A DNA stretch of 64,000 nucleotides from PALSA-894 sp963757565 (GCA_963757565.1 CAVWSB010000001.1:62001-126000), one strand, 5' to 3'; positions 18,917-27,781 are shown, counted from the stretch's first letter. Numbers and translations are program-made. The notes: generated by a model from the sequence alone, not told the origin.

Positions 18917-19139
18917 GCTGCCGCAGTCGATGGGCCCCCGATAGGAGACGCCGAGGACGAGCGGCCCCTAAACCCTGATGACCGAAGACCGGAACGGCTT
19001 GCCCGCCACCTCGCGTGACGAGTCCTACTCCTCACCGCGACCCGTGTGGTCCGCGCGCCTTTAATAGTCTCGCGTCGCGCCGGCTCTTCGAAAGCATCGG
19101 CTGGCGCAGGAGGTACAATAGAGCGTCGCCACGGACCAG

Positions 19140-19322
19140 CTAGAAGAACCACAATACGACAGCGATCACGCCCCATCCCAAGGCGATCGCCCAGGCGAGG
19201 GTCAGCAGGACGCCAGCGCCAATCACCAGCACCGGCCAACGGGGTTGAGGTTGCGCGGCCGCGGCTTCGATTGCGACTTGGTCGTCCTGAAGGGCTGCGC
19301 CGATTGGTTGCGACCCATTCAT
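19140..19322 (-). CDS. Small membrane protein
   Basis: 60 codons from the ATG at 19322, with AGGA upstream. A soluble Gln/Ala-rich N-terminus is followed by hydrophobic sequence (WPVLVIGAGVLLTLAWAIAL, then GWGVIAVVLWFF) forming one or two helices. It follows the frameshifted small gene at 19375-19558 by 52 bases on the same strand and may be co-transcribed under the CRP-type site at 19638. No family recognised. Confidence 0.55.
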   Translation of the reverse strand: MNGSQPIGAALQDDQVAIEAAAAQPQPRWPVLVIGAGVLLTLAWAIALGWGVIAVVLWFF

Positions 19323-19374
19323 CGGTCGGTCCTGATTGTAAAGAGGTCCCGGGCTCTAATGCGATCGCTTCGCG

Positions 19375-19558
19375 CTAGTGCGCGGCGTAGTGCTGTTCGG
19401 GCAAGTTCTGCGCTTGCTGCGTCAGGTCGACGATATCGATGGCCGGTGACATCGCCTGATGTTGCGGCTGCTGTGAGTTCGGCATACGGCGCGACCGCAA
19501 CGATGACAGCCAGAATCAGCGCCGCCAGGGCGAGGAGGGCGTAGTCGGATTTGCGCAT
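19375..19558 (-). CDS. Small exported or membrane-anchored protein (one frameshift)
   Basis: Reads MRKSDYALLALAALILAVIV then APYAELTAAATSGDVTG and, after removal of one base near 19443, DIVDLTQQAQNLPEQHYAAH to a stop at 19375. The uncorrected frame runs on into an Arg-rich tail unlike protein. The N-terminal helix marks it as exported or anchored. A perfect TGTGA-N6-TCACA palindrome lies 80 bases upstream. Confidence 0.5.
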
Positions 19559-19637
19559 GTCGAAAGCTCCCGCGTGTTTGCGCCGGGCGAGATCGCCGGG
19601 CGTTGTGGGGAGATAGCCGCGGACCTCGCCGGTCCGG

Positions 19638-19653
19638 TGTGAATGACCTCACA
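19638..19653. promoter_or_regulatory. CRP-type site 1
   Basis: TGTGAATGACCTCACA, a perfect TGTGA-N6-TCACA palindrome identical in half-sites to the E. coli CRP consensus. It lies 80 bases upstream of the minus-strand small gene starting at 19558. Confidence 0.7.
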
Positions 19654-19750
19654 CAGCATGCGCGGGGCGGTCTCATTTTCTTTGGCGCACCTCGATCCAG
19701 CCGCGCTCTCGCCAAGGATCGAACCGCTCAAGCCGGAGAAATTCGCAGCG

Positions 19751-19766
19751 CGTGAGTTGCCTCACA
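19751..19766. promoter_or_regulatory. CRP-type site 2
   Basis: CGTGAGTTGCCTCACA, one mismatch to TGTGA-N6-TCACA. Lies 152 bases upstream of the small secreted protein gene at 19918, between divergent genes. Confidence 0.55.
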
Positions 19767-19917
19767 TGGGTTTTGCGCGGGGCGAACCATGGTCGCCGCT
19801 GTGGGGCTATCGGCAGCGGGCGGTCAGACCGGCCGCGCGAGCGCCCTGAGAAATCAGCGCCGAGCAGCGTGTGTGCGCTGAGCCCGCAGAGGGCTTGATA
19901 GCCCGGGGAGATGAGCG

Positions 19918-20118
19918 ATGCAGATTCGCGCGAACGGCCGCGTTCTTCGAACGCTCCTTGCTACGTTGGTCTTCGGATCCTGTCTGCTTGCGGCAGGCTC
20001 CGCCCCGGCCGCATCACCGGATCGATCGTCGGTGTCCGGCCAGCCGGGTGAGCTCATCAATCAACCGGACCGTGAATGCGGCTGCCCCGATCGGCCGTGC
20101 GATCATCAGGGCGTTTAG
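19918..20118 (+). CDS. Small secreted Cys-rich protein
   Basis: 66 codons from the ATG at 19918 behind GGGGAG. Signal peptide of about 32 residues (TLLATLVFGSCLLAAGSAPA then A-S), then a short mature part ending ECGCPDRPCDHQGV with three Cys and one His in ten residues. A CRP-type site lies upstream at 19751 and the Crp-type regulator gene follows 118 bases downstream. The Cys in FGSCLLAAG could alternatively be a lipobox; it does not fit the consensus well. Confidence 0.55.
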   Translation: MQIRANGRVLRTLLATLVFGSCLLAAGSAPAASPDRSSVSGQPGELINQPDRECGCPDRPCDHQGV

Positions 20119-20235
20119 CCGGGCACTCATCTCATTCCGCGCCTTTGAGCCCTCGAACAGAGACCCCATACAAGAACGGGTGATTTGAGGGTACGCTGTC
20201 TTCGGTCCAGGCGGATCTGGGTGGGAGACACGGGG

Positions 20236-20949
20236 ATGCCATCTGGCGCAGCGGCGGGCTTCGATAAGCTTGCGATCCTGAAGAACCACGCGATGTTCGG
20301 GCAGTTGCAGCCCGAGGTCATCAAACGCCTTGCCTCCTATTCGCACGTGAAGGCCGTCCGCGCCGGCGCCACGATCTTTCAGCGCGGCGATCCAGGCGAT
20401 AGCCTGTTTGCGGTCTTCACCGGCACGGTCAAAATCAGCAATCGCGCGCAGGACGGCAAAGACGCCGTCTTCAACATCATCTCACCGGGGCAGATCTTCG
20501 GCGAGATCGCGCTGCTCGACGGGCAACCGCGCACCGCCGACGCGGCGGCCGTGACGGATTGTCACCTCATGGTGGTCGATCGCAGGGACTTCATCCCATT
20601 GCTATCGGACCATCCGGATACGGCGTTAAAGATCATCGAGCTACTCTGCTCTCGGCTGCGTCATACAAGCGAGCAGGTCGAAGATACCATGTTCCTCGAC
20701 TTGCCCGGCCGCCTCGCCAAGACCTTGCTCTGGCTTTCGCGCGGGTCTTCGTCAGCAAAGTCCCGGAAGGTATCCATCACCCAGCGCGAGATGGGCCAAA
20801 TGATCGGCATGTCGCGCGAGAGCACCAACAAGCAGCTGCGAGACTGGGAAGAGCGCAACTGGGTACGGCTTGAACGAGGCGGCGTTGTTCTTCTCGACCC
20901 GGGCCCGCTTGAAGAGATCGTGCGTCGCGCCGTCGAGGATCGCGAATAG
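20236..20949 (+). CDS. Crp/Fnr-family transcriptional regulator, CRP-like
   Basis: 237 residues. The cyclic-nucleotide-binding fold is complete, with the phosphate-binding cassette FGEIALLDGQPRTA (Gly89, Glu90, Arg99, Thr100) that binds cAMP in CRP. The helix-turn-helix reads QREMGQMIGMSRESTNKQL; Arg194 and Glu195 match CRP Arg180 and Glu181, which read the G:C pairs of TGTGA, and Lys199 takes the place of Arg185. No Fnr-type N-terminal cysteines are present. Six TGTGA-N6-TCACA-type sites lie within 8 kb, the likely targets. Start at the ATG at 20236 (behind GGGAGA and GGGG), since the extension to 20185 has no ribosome site. cAMP as ligand is inferred. Confidence 0.85.
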   Translation: MPSGAAAGFDKLAILKNHAMFGQLQPEVIKRLASYSHVKAVRAGATIFQRGDPGDSLFAVFTGTVKISNRAQDGKDAVFNIISPGQIFGEIALLDGQPRTADAAAVTDCHLMVVDRRDFIPLLSDHPDTALKIIELLCSRLRHTSEQVEDTMFLDLPGRLAKTLLWLSRGSSSAKSRKVSITQREMGQMIGMSRESTNKQLRDWEERNWVRLERGGVVLLDPGPLEEIVRRAVEDRE

Positions 20950-21123
20950 ACGGATCGACGTGCGCGCGAGACCCATCGCGGGATGTTTGTTTTGCGAACG
21001 CTCACGCGTGCGACGTTCGATAGCTTTGTGACCTGCGAATTTAAGACATTTTTGCGCGCAGAGTCCCACGCTGTCGATCGCTTAGGCAGGCCTCGCGCGG
21101 GCGATAGTGAAAAAACTGTTCTG

Positions 21124-21139
21124 CGTGAACGCGCTCACA
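21124..21139. promoter_or_regulatory. CRP-type site 3
   Basis: CGTGAACGCGCTCACA, one mismatch to TGTGA-N6-TCACA, 80 bases upstream of the small secreted protein gene at 21220. Confidence 0.55.
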
Positions 21140-21219
21140 TTCGCCTGCATGGCGTTGAGCGATAGTCCGTCTTGCAAGTGGCACGGATTGGCCGGGCCGC
21201 ACCCCAACGGAGACAGACC

Positions 21220-21378
21220 ATGTTCACCAAAAGCCTTCTCGCAGCGCTCATCATCGCCACCGCATCGATCGCGGCGACCGCGAACGCCGCGCCCAACAAG
21301 CCCGTCGATCACCAGTCGCAGGCCGAGCAATCCTGGATGGACCGCGCCTCGCAGGTCACGGACGGCGGCAGTCAGTGA
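21220..21378 (+). CDS. Small secreted protein
   Basis: 52 codons from the ATG at 21220 behind GGAGA. Signal peptide MFTKSLLAALIIATASIAAT ending ANA, then a 29-residue polar mature peptide (APNKPVDHQSQAEQSWMDRA...). Similar tiny secreted proteins are common in Bradyrhizobium. CRP-type site 3 lies upstream and a strong hairpin follows at 21385. Confidence 0.6.
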   Translation: MFTKSLLAALIIATASIAATANAAPNKPVDHQSQAEQSWMDRASQVTDGGSQ

Positions 21379-21384
21379 GGTCTC

Positions 21385-21424
21385 ATCGAGGAGGCGGTTG
21401 TTTCCTCCCAACCGCTTCCTCGAT
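21385..21424 (+). terminator. Long hairpin, probable terminator
   Basis: Sixteen-base arms (21385-21400 and 21409-21424) pair with a single G-T wobble around an eight-base loop. The T-run is poor, so termination is probable but not certain. It directly follows the small secreted protein gene. Confidence 0.5.
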
Positions 21425-21565
21425 CCCGTCATTCCCGCGACCAGAATGGATTTTAGAACCGCTAGCAAACCTGCCTCTCTATTGCCTTGAGGTTTGACCA
21501 CAGACCTTGCACCATTGAGCGACCGAAACGGTGTCTCGAGGCGTTGACGGGGACGCAGAACAGTC

Positions 21566-23077
21566 ATGTACCGCTGGCCATTCGACATCGAGAAATCGCG
21601 CCGGCCTCGGCGACATGCAACACGCCAATCTTCGTCACTCGCCGCCGCGCTCCCGGCTCAACTCGCGCAACTCCTGCAAGCAAGCTTGGGGCAGGATTTG
21701 ATCCTTCCCGCAGATGCACGCTACGAGGGCGAGCGCGGCGTCTTTAACAAAGCCTTCGACCCATTCCCGGCCGCCATCGCCATCTGTCGCTCGCACCAGC
21801 AGGTGGCGTTGTGTCTAAGCGGCGCGCAGCAGTTTGCCACGGCGTTCTGCATTCGTGGATCCGGCCATTCATTCGCCGGATATTCCTCTGCCGATAACGC
21901 GCTGGTGATCGATCTGCGTAACCTCAACGGCATATCGATTGATGCCGCAGGTACGGCAACGGTCGATGCCGGCTGCCGCCATGATGCTTTGAACCAGGCA
22001 TTGACAGCGAAAAAGCTCCAACTCCCGCTTGGCTATGACGCGTTGACGGTCGGTGGCTTTATGCAGGGCGGGGGCTTTAGCCTCGTTTCGCGGACGCTCG
22101 GGATGAATTGCGACAACGTCATCGAAGTCCGCGTGATGCTTGCTGACGGCCGTATTGTCACCGCCAACGAAGGCACCAATCATGACCTGTGGTGGGCCAT
22201 CAGAGGCGGCACCGGCGGCAATCTCGGTGTGCTGCTTTCTGTGACGTATCAAACGAGCCCGCTGCAGGATCTCGTCGGCCGGGACTTGCAGTGGGTCTTG
22301 TCGGACGCGGCTGGCCGGATCGTTGCGGCGCAGGCGATCACGGCCGTGCAAGATATTCTCAAAACCGCGCCGCCTGAATTGTCGCTCCAGGTTGATATTC
22401 GCTACGCGTCAGGTGGATCAGCAGGGGCCGCTCGAATTCCCGTGATGCACGTCTACGCGAATTACTTCGGCAGCGATTCAGAGCTGAGCACGTTGCTTGC
22501 GCCGCTGACCGGCATTCACCGCAAAACGAAGCGGCTGAAGGAATTCAAATTGTCCTCCTCCACCGTGTACGCATTCGAGCGTCGTTCGCGCTTTACCTCG
22601 TCCGAGCTACAAACTCAGGATTGGCGCGCGCTGCTTGAGAATTTCATCGCCGATTCAAACAAGACATCCTCGCTCACGATCGATGCCATGGGGGGTGCGA
22701 TCAATGCCTATCCCCTTGAAAAAAGTGCCTACCTGCATCGCGATTGCCTATTCAACGTGTTTGTCACCGGGGTTTGGAAGAAGGGAGACGGCAACGATCA
22801 GCGCGCGGTGGAGACCTATCTCCAAAGTTGGAGCGATCTGATGGCGCCGTTCTGGAACGACAGGATCTTCCAAAATTTTCCTTACCCCGCGCCACCCGAT
22901 TTTCATCAAAATTATTGGGGAGACGCCTTTCCGGCTTTGTGTGCCGTAAAACGCAAATACGACCCGGATCGGGCATTCGTATTCGCGCAGGCGATCGATA
23001 CCGGTGTCTCGGCTCCAACGGCGCCGCACTGGCCGCCGAAGGTGGTTGAATGGCTCGGGAAACCGATTGTTGCCTAA
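21566..23077 (+). CDS. FAD-dependent oxidoreductase of the berberine-bridge-enzyme family
   Basis: 503 residues. N-terminal FAD-binding domain (PCMH type) with IRGSGHSFAGYSSADNALVI, whose His is the likely 8-alpha-histidyl FAD attachment site, and VGGFMQGGGFSLVSRTLGMN; here the Cys of bicovalent members is absent, so flavin is probably linked once. WAIRGGTGGNLGVLLSVTYQ and the C-terminal BBE segment NYWGDAFPALCAVKRKYDPDRA complete the family pattern. Such enzymes oxidise sugars, alcohols or alkaloids with oxygen; the substrate is unknown. No secretion signal is apparent. It stands alone between the CRP-type island genes and the cyclase. Confidence 0.8.
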   Translation: MYRWPFDIEKSRRPRRHATRQSSSLAAALPAQLAQLLQASLGQDLILPADARYEGERGVFNKAFDPFPAAIAICRSHQQVALCLSGAQQFATAFCIRGSGHSFAGYSSADNALVIDLRNLNGISIDAAGTATVDAGCRHDALNQALTAKKLQLPLGYDALTVGGFMQGGGFSLVSRTLGMNCDNVIEVRVMLADGRIVTANEGTNHDLWWAIRGGTGGNLGVLLSVTYQTSPLQDLVGRDLQWVLSDAAGRIVAAQAITAVQDILKTAPPELSLQVDIRYASGGSAGAARIPVMHVYANYFGSDSELSTLLAPLTGIHRKTKRLKEFKLSSSTVYAFERRSRFTSSELQTQDWRALLENFIADSNKTSSLTIDAMGGAINAYPLEKSAYLHRDCLFNVFVTGVWKKGDGNDQRAVETYLQSWSDLMAPFWNDRIFQNFPYPAPPDFHQNYWGDAFPALCAVKRKYDPDRAFVFAQAIDTGVSAPTAPHWPPKVVEWLGKPIVA

Positions 23078-23174
23078 GACCTGAGGTATCTCGACCGGAG
23101 GGCGCCTCAGCGTGGTTTTGCACGCACATGCGGTGGCATGATAATGTCAGGTTGTCCGGTGCGAGGAGCCGACC

Positions 23175-26100
23175 TTGATCTCGTGTCGTCATTGCCAGAC
23201 CGAGAATGTGACCGGCAGCCGCTATTGTGAAGGTTGCGGCCATTCGTTGGATCGCCTGTGCGACGCATGTGGCATGTCGAACCGGCTTGCTGCGCGATTC
23301 TGCCGCCAATGCGGGGCTGCGCTCGAACGTGCTCCTGGGCCGCCCGTCGCGCCGGTCCTGCAGCTCAGCGAAGAAGGCGAACGCAAGCACGTCACGGTGC
23401 TGTTTGCCGATGTTCGGGGCTCGACCCAGCTCATCGCTGCGCTTGATCCCGAGCACGCAATTCAGCAGCTCGATCCCGCGGTCCAATGCATGATTGATGC
23501 GGTCTCGCGCTTCGGCGGCGTGGTCAACCGCGTGCAGGGCGATGGAATCATGGCTTTGTTCGGCGCACCGCTCGCCTGCGAGGACCATGCGGTTCGGGCG
23601 TGCCTCGCGGCGCGGGGAATGATCGACGCTGTGTCGGAGCTTGGTGACCTCGGGGTCAAAATCCGGGTCGGATTGGACAGTGGCGAGGTGATCATTCGGC
23701 CGACCGGACGCGATGCCACCGACTATGATGCGACCGGGGTCATCGCTCATATCGCCAGCCGGGTTGAACAGCATGCAAGCCCGGGCACGGCTGTGATCAC
23801 CACACGCACCGCCGCCTTTGCCCGCGGCTATATCGATATGGCACCGCTCGGCCGCCTTGCCTTAAAGGGGCTCGCGCAACCGCTCGAGGCTTTTCAGCTG
23901 TTATCGGCGGTCGATCGCCCCTCGTGGGAGGTGCGCTATGCGGCGCAAACGCTCAATCGACTGGTGGGGCGCGATCCCGAACTCGCGCAGCTTGCGACCA
24001 TGTTGGCCATCGCCGGCCGTGGTCGCGGGCAGGTCGTTACCATCGTCGCGGATGCGGGCTTTGGTAAATCGCGTCTGACGCATGAATTTCTGCGCAAGCA
24101 ACCTGCGGGCAGCTGGACGGTCCTTCGGGTCGCGGCTGTCTCCCACACAACCATGGCGCCGTACCACCTGGCCGCGGAACTGCTGCGCTCGTGGCTTCGG
24201 GTCGACGCCGGCGACGACCGCGGTGAGGTCGATCGCAAACTCAAACAGGCGCTGGCGCTGATCGACCCCTCCGGGACCGTCGATCCAGCGCCGCTGCAGT
24301 CGTTGCTCGACGTCGAGGTCGATGCCCGATCCTGGAATCAGCTCGCGCCGTCGATCCGCCGCCAGGTCACGACGGCGGCCCTGCGCGCGGTCGTGCTGCG
24401 AGAGGCCGAACTCCGCCCGCTGATCGTGCTGGTCGAGGACTTCCATTGGGCCGACCCGCCCAGCGCTGAGATTCTCGAAGCCATCGTCGATGGCATCGAT
24501 TCCGCCAAATTGCTGATGTTGGTGACGATGCGGCCGGACCGCCGCGTGCCGTGGGCGGGAAAGACCTATGGTGTTGAGTTGCATCTTCCGCCGCTGCCGG
24601 ACGATAGCGCCGAGATGCTGCTTGATGAGTTACTCGGACCGGACGATCGTGCGCGCGGCGTCCGCGATCAGATCATCGATAAGGCCGGCGGTGTCCCGCT
24701 GTTCATCGAGGAGATGGTGCGCTCGCTCAGCGAAAGCGACAACCTTTTGGATGTCCAGATCCCCGCATCGGTCCAGGCCATTATCGCGACCCGCATCGAT
24801 CGTCTGCCGCCGGCGCGCAGGCGCTTGCTCCAGATCGCCTCGGTGATCGGCAAAGACGTCCCACTGGCGGTCCTTCAGTTTGTCGCGGACTCCTCGCAAG
24901 CCGAATTTTCCGCCGAAATCGCCGCACTTGAGTCCTCGGAATTCTTGTATGAGCTCAATTCCACCGAGACCGAACTGACGTTCCGACACGCATTGCTGCA
25001 GGCCGTCACTTACGAGGGAATGCTGCGCAAACATCGCCGCGATCTGCACGCCCGCGTGATGGTGGCGATCGAGACGCTCTTTGCCGACCGGCTCGATGAA
25101 TTCACCGAACGTCTTGCCGATCACGCGTTGCGCGGCGAGGTCTGGGACCACGCGATCACCTACGCGTTTAAGGCGGGTGACCGCGCGATCGGGCGGTGGG
25201 CCTGGCGCCAAGCCATCATTTTTTATGACAGTGCCATCGAATGCCTGACTCACCTTCCCGAGAGCGAGCACACGGTCAGACTTGCAATCGAATCCAGGCT
25301 CCGTCTTCGCGTCGCGCTCCCCGGTGTTGCGGATCTCCCCCGCATCGCCAGGTGTCTGGAGCAGGCGAAGGACTTTGCCGAGACACTCGGCGACCGGGCA
25401 ACGCTCGCCGAAATCGAGACGAGCCAATGCCTGACCTTGACCAAAATGGGTCTGTTGGACCAGGCCATCGAAGCGGGACGTCACGGCTGCCGGCGCTCAG
25501 AAGAATTGGGAAAAAGAGCCGCGATTTTGAATGCAAACTTCGCGCTGGCACAGGCCTGCTGGTACGAAGGCGACTTGCGTGAATCGGAACGATTGCTCAC
25601 CGCCTGTCTTCCCGACATTGAGGGTGAGCTAAAACTTCGGCAAACCGGCACCACCGGGACTGCATCGCTGCTCGCCCTTGTCTGTCTTGCCAAGACACAA
25701 GCCATCACGGGAAACAGCGCGGCTGCCTTCGAGACGATCGGGAAGGCCGGGGAGGTTGCGGCCACAACGCGCAAACCCTTCGATCAAAGCTATGGAAAGG
25801 TCGGGCGGGGTTTCTGCCTCTTGATGCACAATGAGCCATGGGCTGCGGTCAAGGAGCTCGAAGAGGCGCTCAAGCTGGCGCGCTCGGCCGACATCGCTCT
25901 CTTGATCCCTTCCTCACAACGCTATCTGGGACGCGCCTATGCGTTGACCGGTCGTTTGCAGGAAGCCGAGTTGCTGTTGCGCGATGCGCTCGAGCGAACG
26001 ACCGCTGCGGGATTGTTGGGGATGCGCCTCTGGTCGAGCGCGGCTCTCGGTCTGACTGAGGTCGCCTTGAAGAAGAGTTCAGCGCTTGCCACGCTCATGG

Positions 26101-26330
26101 CGACCCTTGAGGGCGCGCGACGCTACAGCTTCCGGCCGTTGCAGGCGCACGTCATGCGCTTGATCGGAAGCTTCCACGCCACGACCGACAATCCAACCGA
26201 AGCCGAGGCTTGGTATGGGCGTGCAATCCGGTTGGCGGAAGAGCTCGGGACGGTCCCGGAATCAATGTCGGCGCGACGGGAGCTGGGCGAGTTGAACATC
26301 GATGCCCCCTCGCTGTTGACCGGCACTTAG
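23175..26330 (+). CDS. Class III adenylate/guanylate cyclase with double zinc ribbon, STAND ATPase and TPR
   Basis: 1051 residues. Residues 4-46 are a double zinc ribbon (CxxC pairs at 4/7, 18/21, 29/32 and 43/46). The cyclase domain (about 70-250) keeps both metal-binding aspartates: Asp79 in FADVRGST and Asp123 in VQGDGIMALFG. The segment corresponding to the transition-state Asn reads GVIAHIASRVE, with His in place of Asn but the Arg kept; the same His occurs in other cyclase-ATPase fusions, so activity needs proof. An AAA/STAND ATPase follows (ADAGFGKS as Walker A, LIVLVEDFHWADPP as Walker B), then TPR-like helices to the end. It could supply cAMP to the Crp-type regulator 2.2 kb upstream; that link is inference. 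Confidence 0.8.
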   Translation: MISCRHCQTENVTGSRYCEGCGHSLDRLCDACGMSNRLAARFCRQCGAALERAPGPPVAPVLQLSEEGERKHVTVLFADVRGSTQLIAALDPEHAIQQLDPAVQCMIDAVSRFGGVVNRVQGDGIMALFGAPLACEDHAVRACLAARGMIDAVSELGDLGVKIRVGLDSGEVIIRPTGRDATDYDATGVIAHIASRVEQHASPGTAVITTRTAAFARGYIDMAPLGRLALKGLAQPLEAFQLLSAVDRPSWEVRYAAQTLNRLVGRDPELAQLATMLAIAGRGRGQVVTIVADAGFGKSRLTHEFLRKQPAGSWTVLRVAAVSHTTMAPYHLAAELLRSWLRVDAGDDRGEVDRKLKQALALIDPSGTVDPAPLQSLLDVEVDARSWNQLAPSIRRQVTTAALRAVVLREAELRPLIVLVEDFHWADPPSAEILEAIVDGIDSAKLLMLVTMRPDRRVPWAGKTYGVELHLPPLPDDSAEMLLDELLGPDDRARGVRDQIIDKAGGVPLFIEEMVRSLSESDNLLDVQIPASVQAIIATRIDRLPPARRRLLQIASVIGKDVPLAVLQFVADSSQAEFSAEIAALESSEFLYELNSTETELTFRHALLQAVTYEGMLRKHRRDLHARVMVAIETLFADRLDEFTERLADHALRGEVWDHAITYAFKAGDRAIGRWAWRQAIIFYDSAIECLTHLPESEHTVRLAIESRLRLRVALPGVADLPRIARCLEQAKDFAETLGDRATLAEIETSQCLTLTKMGLLDQAIEAGRHGCRRSEELGKRAAILNANFALAQACWYEGDLRESERLLTACLPDIEGELKLRQTGTTGTASLLALVCLAKTQAITGNSAAAFETIGKAGEVAATTRKPFDQSYGKVGRGFCLLMHNEPWAAVKELEEALKLARSADIALLIPSSQRYLGRAYALTGRLQEAELLLRDALERTTAAGLLGMRLWSSAALGLTEVALKKSSALATLMATLEGARRYSFRPLQAHVMRLIGSFHATTDNPTEAEAWYGRAIRLAEELGTVPESMSARRELGELNIDAPSLLTGT

Positions 26331-26337
26331 CCGGTTA

Positions 26338-26353
26338 TGTGAAGTAGCTCACG
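26338..26353. promoter_or_regulatory. CRP-type site 4
   Basis: TGTGAAGTAGCTCACG, one mismatch to TGTGA-N6-TCACA, 94 bases upstream of the gene pair starting at 26447. Confidence 0.55.
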
Positions 26354-26446
26354 TTCCCGGGCCCGTTCGAGATCTATGATTTTTAGCCTTTCAAGTTTCG
26401 GCAATTTTGGTCTAACGTAACGTCACCTTCAACCAGGGAGAGCGGC

Positions 26447-26653
26447 ATGGCGGGCAATCGGTTTGTTGTCGATTTGGGGAAACTCAAGATCAAGGAGGAC
26501 GATCAGAAGGGCATTGCGGCGGCCATCCAAGGGGCCGTGCTCACCTTCCTCGCCGCAAAATACGCTCTCCCGACGGAGGTCAAAACGATGGACCGCACCG
26601 GTGTACAGGGCATGTTCGTCGGTGACGACGATAACGGCAAGACGAAGAAATGA
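26447..26653 (+). CDS. Small protein paired with a Cys-rich protein
   Basis: 68 codons from the ATG at 26447 behind GGGAGAG. Amphipathic (MAGNRFVVDLGKLKIKEDDQ, then GIAAAIQGAVLTFLAAKYA) with a central hydrophobic helix and a charged end. Its stop overlaps the ATG of the Cys-rich gene as ATGA, and CRP-type site 4 sits upstream. I do not recognise the family. The short size and coupling to a Cys-rich protein recall peptide-plus-partner cassettes, but no leader-peptide motif is visible. Confidence 0.6.
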   Translation: MAGNRFVVDLGKLKIKEDDQKGIAAAIQGAVLTFLAAKYALPTEVKTMDRTGVQGMFVGDDDNGKTKK

Positions 26654-27081
26654 AAGCACGACGCGACGCCCTGTGCCCGAGCGCGCCTGCCGCGCCGGGT
26701 GCAGAGTTGGTTGGCGTCATTGAGCCGGGCGGGCGGGTCGTCAATCTGCCGACACCGCTCGCAATCGACGAGAATTTCGTCGAAAGCGCGAGAGGGGCGG
26801 CGCCGCTCGAGGCACGCTTCCGCTTCTCATCCGCCTGCGCCGAGGGTCGTTGCGGATATTGGGCCGGCACGCAGTGCGGTCTTATCGATAGGCTCACGCA
26901 GTCCATCGCGGCAGAAGCCGCTGAGGGTCTCCCGGCCTGTGCGATCCGAAGCCGGTGCAGATGGTGGCAGCAACGCGGTCGCGACGCCTGTGCGATATGT
27001 TCCTATGTGGTGACGGGTACGCCAGCGATGTCCGGCGGACAGATCAACCGGGTTGCGCCGACCCCGATTCACGGCGACTGA
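26650..27081 (+). CDS. Cys-rich protein with eight cysteines, unknown function
   Basis: 143 residues with Cys at 9, 63, 68, 76, 97, 103, 114 and 117. The core reads ARFRFSSACAEGRCGYWAGT then QCGLIDRL, later LPACAIRSRCRWWQQRG and RDACAICSYVVTG. The spacing (C-x4-C-x7-C-x20-C-x5-C-x10-C-x2-C) suggests metal or Fe-S binding rather than secreted disulfides, as no signal peptide is present. Translationally coupled (ATGA) to the 68-codon gene. I cannot name the family. Confidence 0.6.
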   Translation: MKARRDALCPSAPAAPGAELVGVIEPGGRVVNLPTPLAIDENFVESARGAAPLEARFRFSSACAEGRCGYWAGTQCGLIDRLTQSIAAEAAEGLPACAIRSRCRWWQQRGRDACAICSYVVTGTPAMSGGQINRVAPTPIHGD

Positions 27082-27177
27082 CCCCACCCGCCTTTCTCTC
27101 CCGTTAAATCTGAAAGGATTGTCCTCAATTGGGGACGATCGGGTTCGTGCTTGAGATGGTGCGGCACAAGCGTGTTG

Positions 27178-27193
27178 TGTGAATTACCTCACA
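27178..27193. promoter_or_regulatory. CRP-type site 5
   Basis: TGTGAATTACCTCACA, perfect TGTGA-N6-TCACA half-sites, 58 bases upstream of the zinc-ribbon-like gene at 27252. A near-palindrome GTCCTCAATTGGGGAC lies just upstream at about 27121-27136. Confidence 0.7.
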
Positions 27194-27251
27194 CAGGGTT
27201 CGTGCGCCTCCGTTCAGGATTGCTCTTTGCGAGGAGCGCCGGAGCGCAGTG

Positions 27252-27470
27252 ATGAATGAGGCGGATGTCTGTGACTTCTGCAAAAGGGGCCAGGTTGATT
27301 GGAAAACGACTGAGATGAAGTTTCGCCAATGGAGTGACAAGGGCTACGTGCATTGCAGCGTCGAAATTCCGGTTGGCACATGCAACGTGTGCGAGGCGAC
27401 ATCCTTCGCAATGGATGCGGACCAGATCTTCGACGAGGCCTTTCAGCGCGAGTATCGCAAGCTGCCATGA
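27252..27470 (+). CDS. Small zinc-ribbon-like protein
   Basis: 72 codons from the ATG at 27252 (GGAG eight bases upstream). Two CxxC pairs (VCDFCKRG and TCNVCEAT) about 38 residues apart form a probable zinc ribbon similar to the N-terminus of YgiT/MqsA-type proteins; no HTH domain follows, so it is not a complete MqsA. CRP-type site 5 lies upstream. Confidence 0.6.
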   Translation: MNEADVCDFCKRGQVDWKTTEMKFRQWSDKGYVHCSVEIPVGTCNVCEATSFAMDADQIFDEAFQREYRKLP

Positions 27471-27488
27471 TGCGGTGCGAAAGGCGAG

Positions 27489-27728
27489 TCAGGTTGCCCG
27501 TTCCGCAGCGTTACCGGGCTTGGTCGCGCGCCTCCAAAGCCGCCAGGCATTGACCGGGATCAGTACGCAATGCAGCGCCAGCACCGGGCCGAGATGGAGT
27601 TGGATCGCGTAGGCGATGAAAGCAATGTTGCTGCAGAGTGCTGCAATGCGCAGCGGAACCATGTCCCTCATATAGAACGCCAACAAAACCAACCCCGAGG
27701 CGATATAACCAATCGTATCGGTCGACAT
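27489..27728 (-). CDS. Small polytopic membrane protein (YgjV-like)
   Basis: 79 codons from the ATG at 27728, with GGAG upstream. Three hydrophobic segments (IGYIASGLVLLAFYM, LRIAALCSNIAFIAYAI, LALHCVLIPVNAWRLW) resemble YgjV/PnuC-neighbour inner-membrane proteins. CRP-type site 6 lies 54 bases upstream. Convergent with the zinc-ribbon-like gene. Confidence 0.6.
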   Translation of the reverse strand: MSTDTIGYIASGLVLLAFYMRDMVPLRIAALCSNIAFIAYAIQLHLGPVLALHCVLIPVNAWRLWRRATKPGNAAERAT

Positions 27729-27781
27729 CTCACGCTCCACTTTTGCCTGAACGCGAGATAGCAATCACCGCGCTCAGTCTG

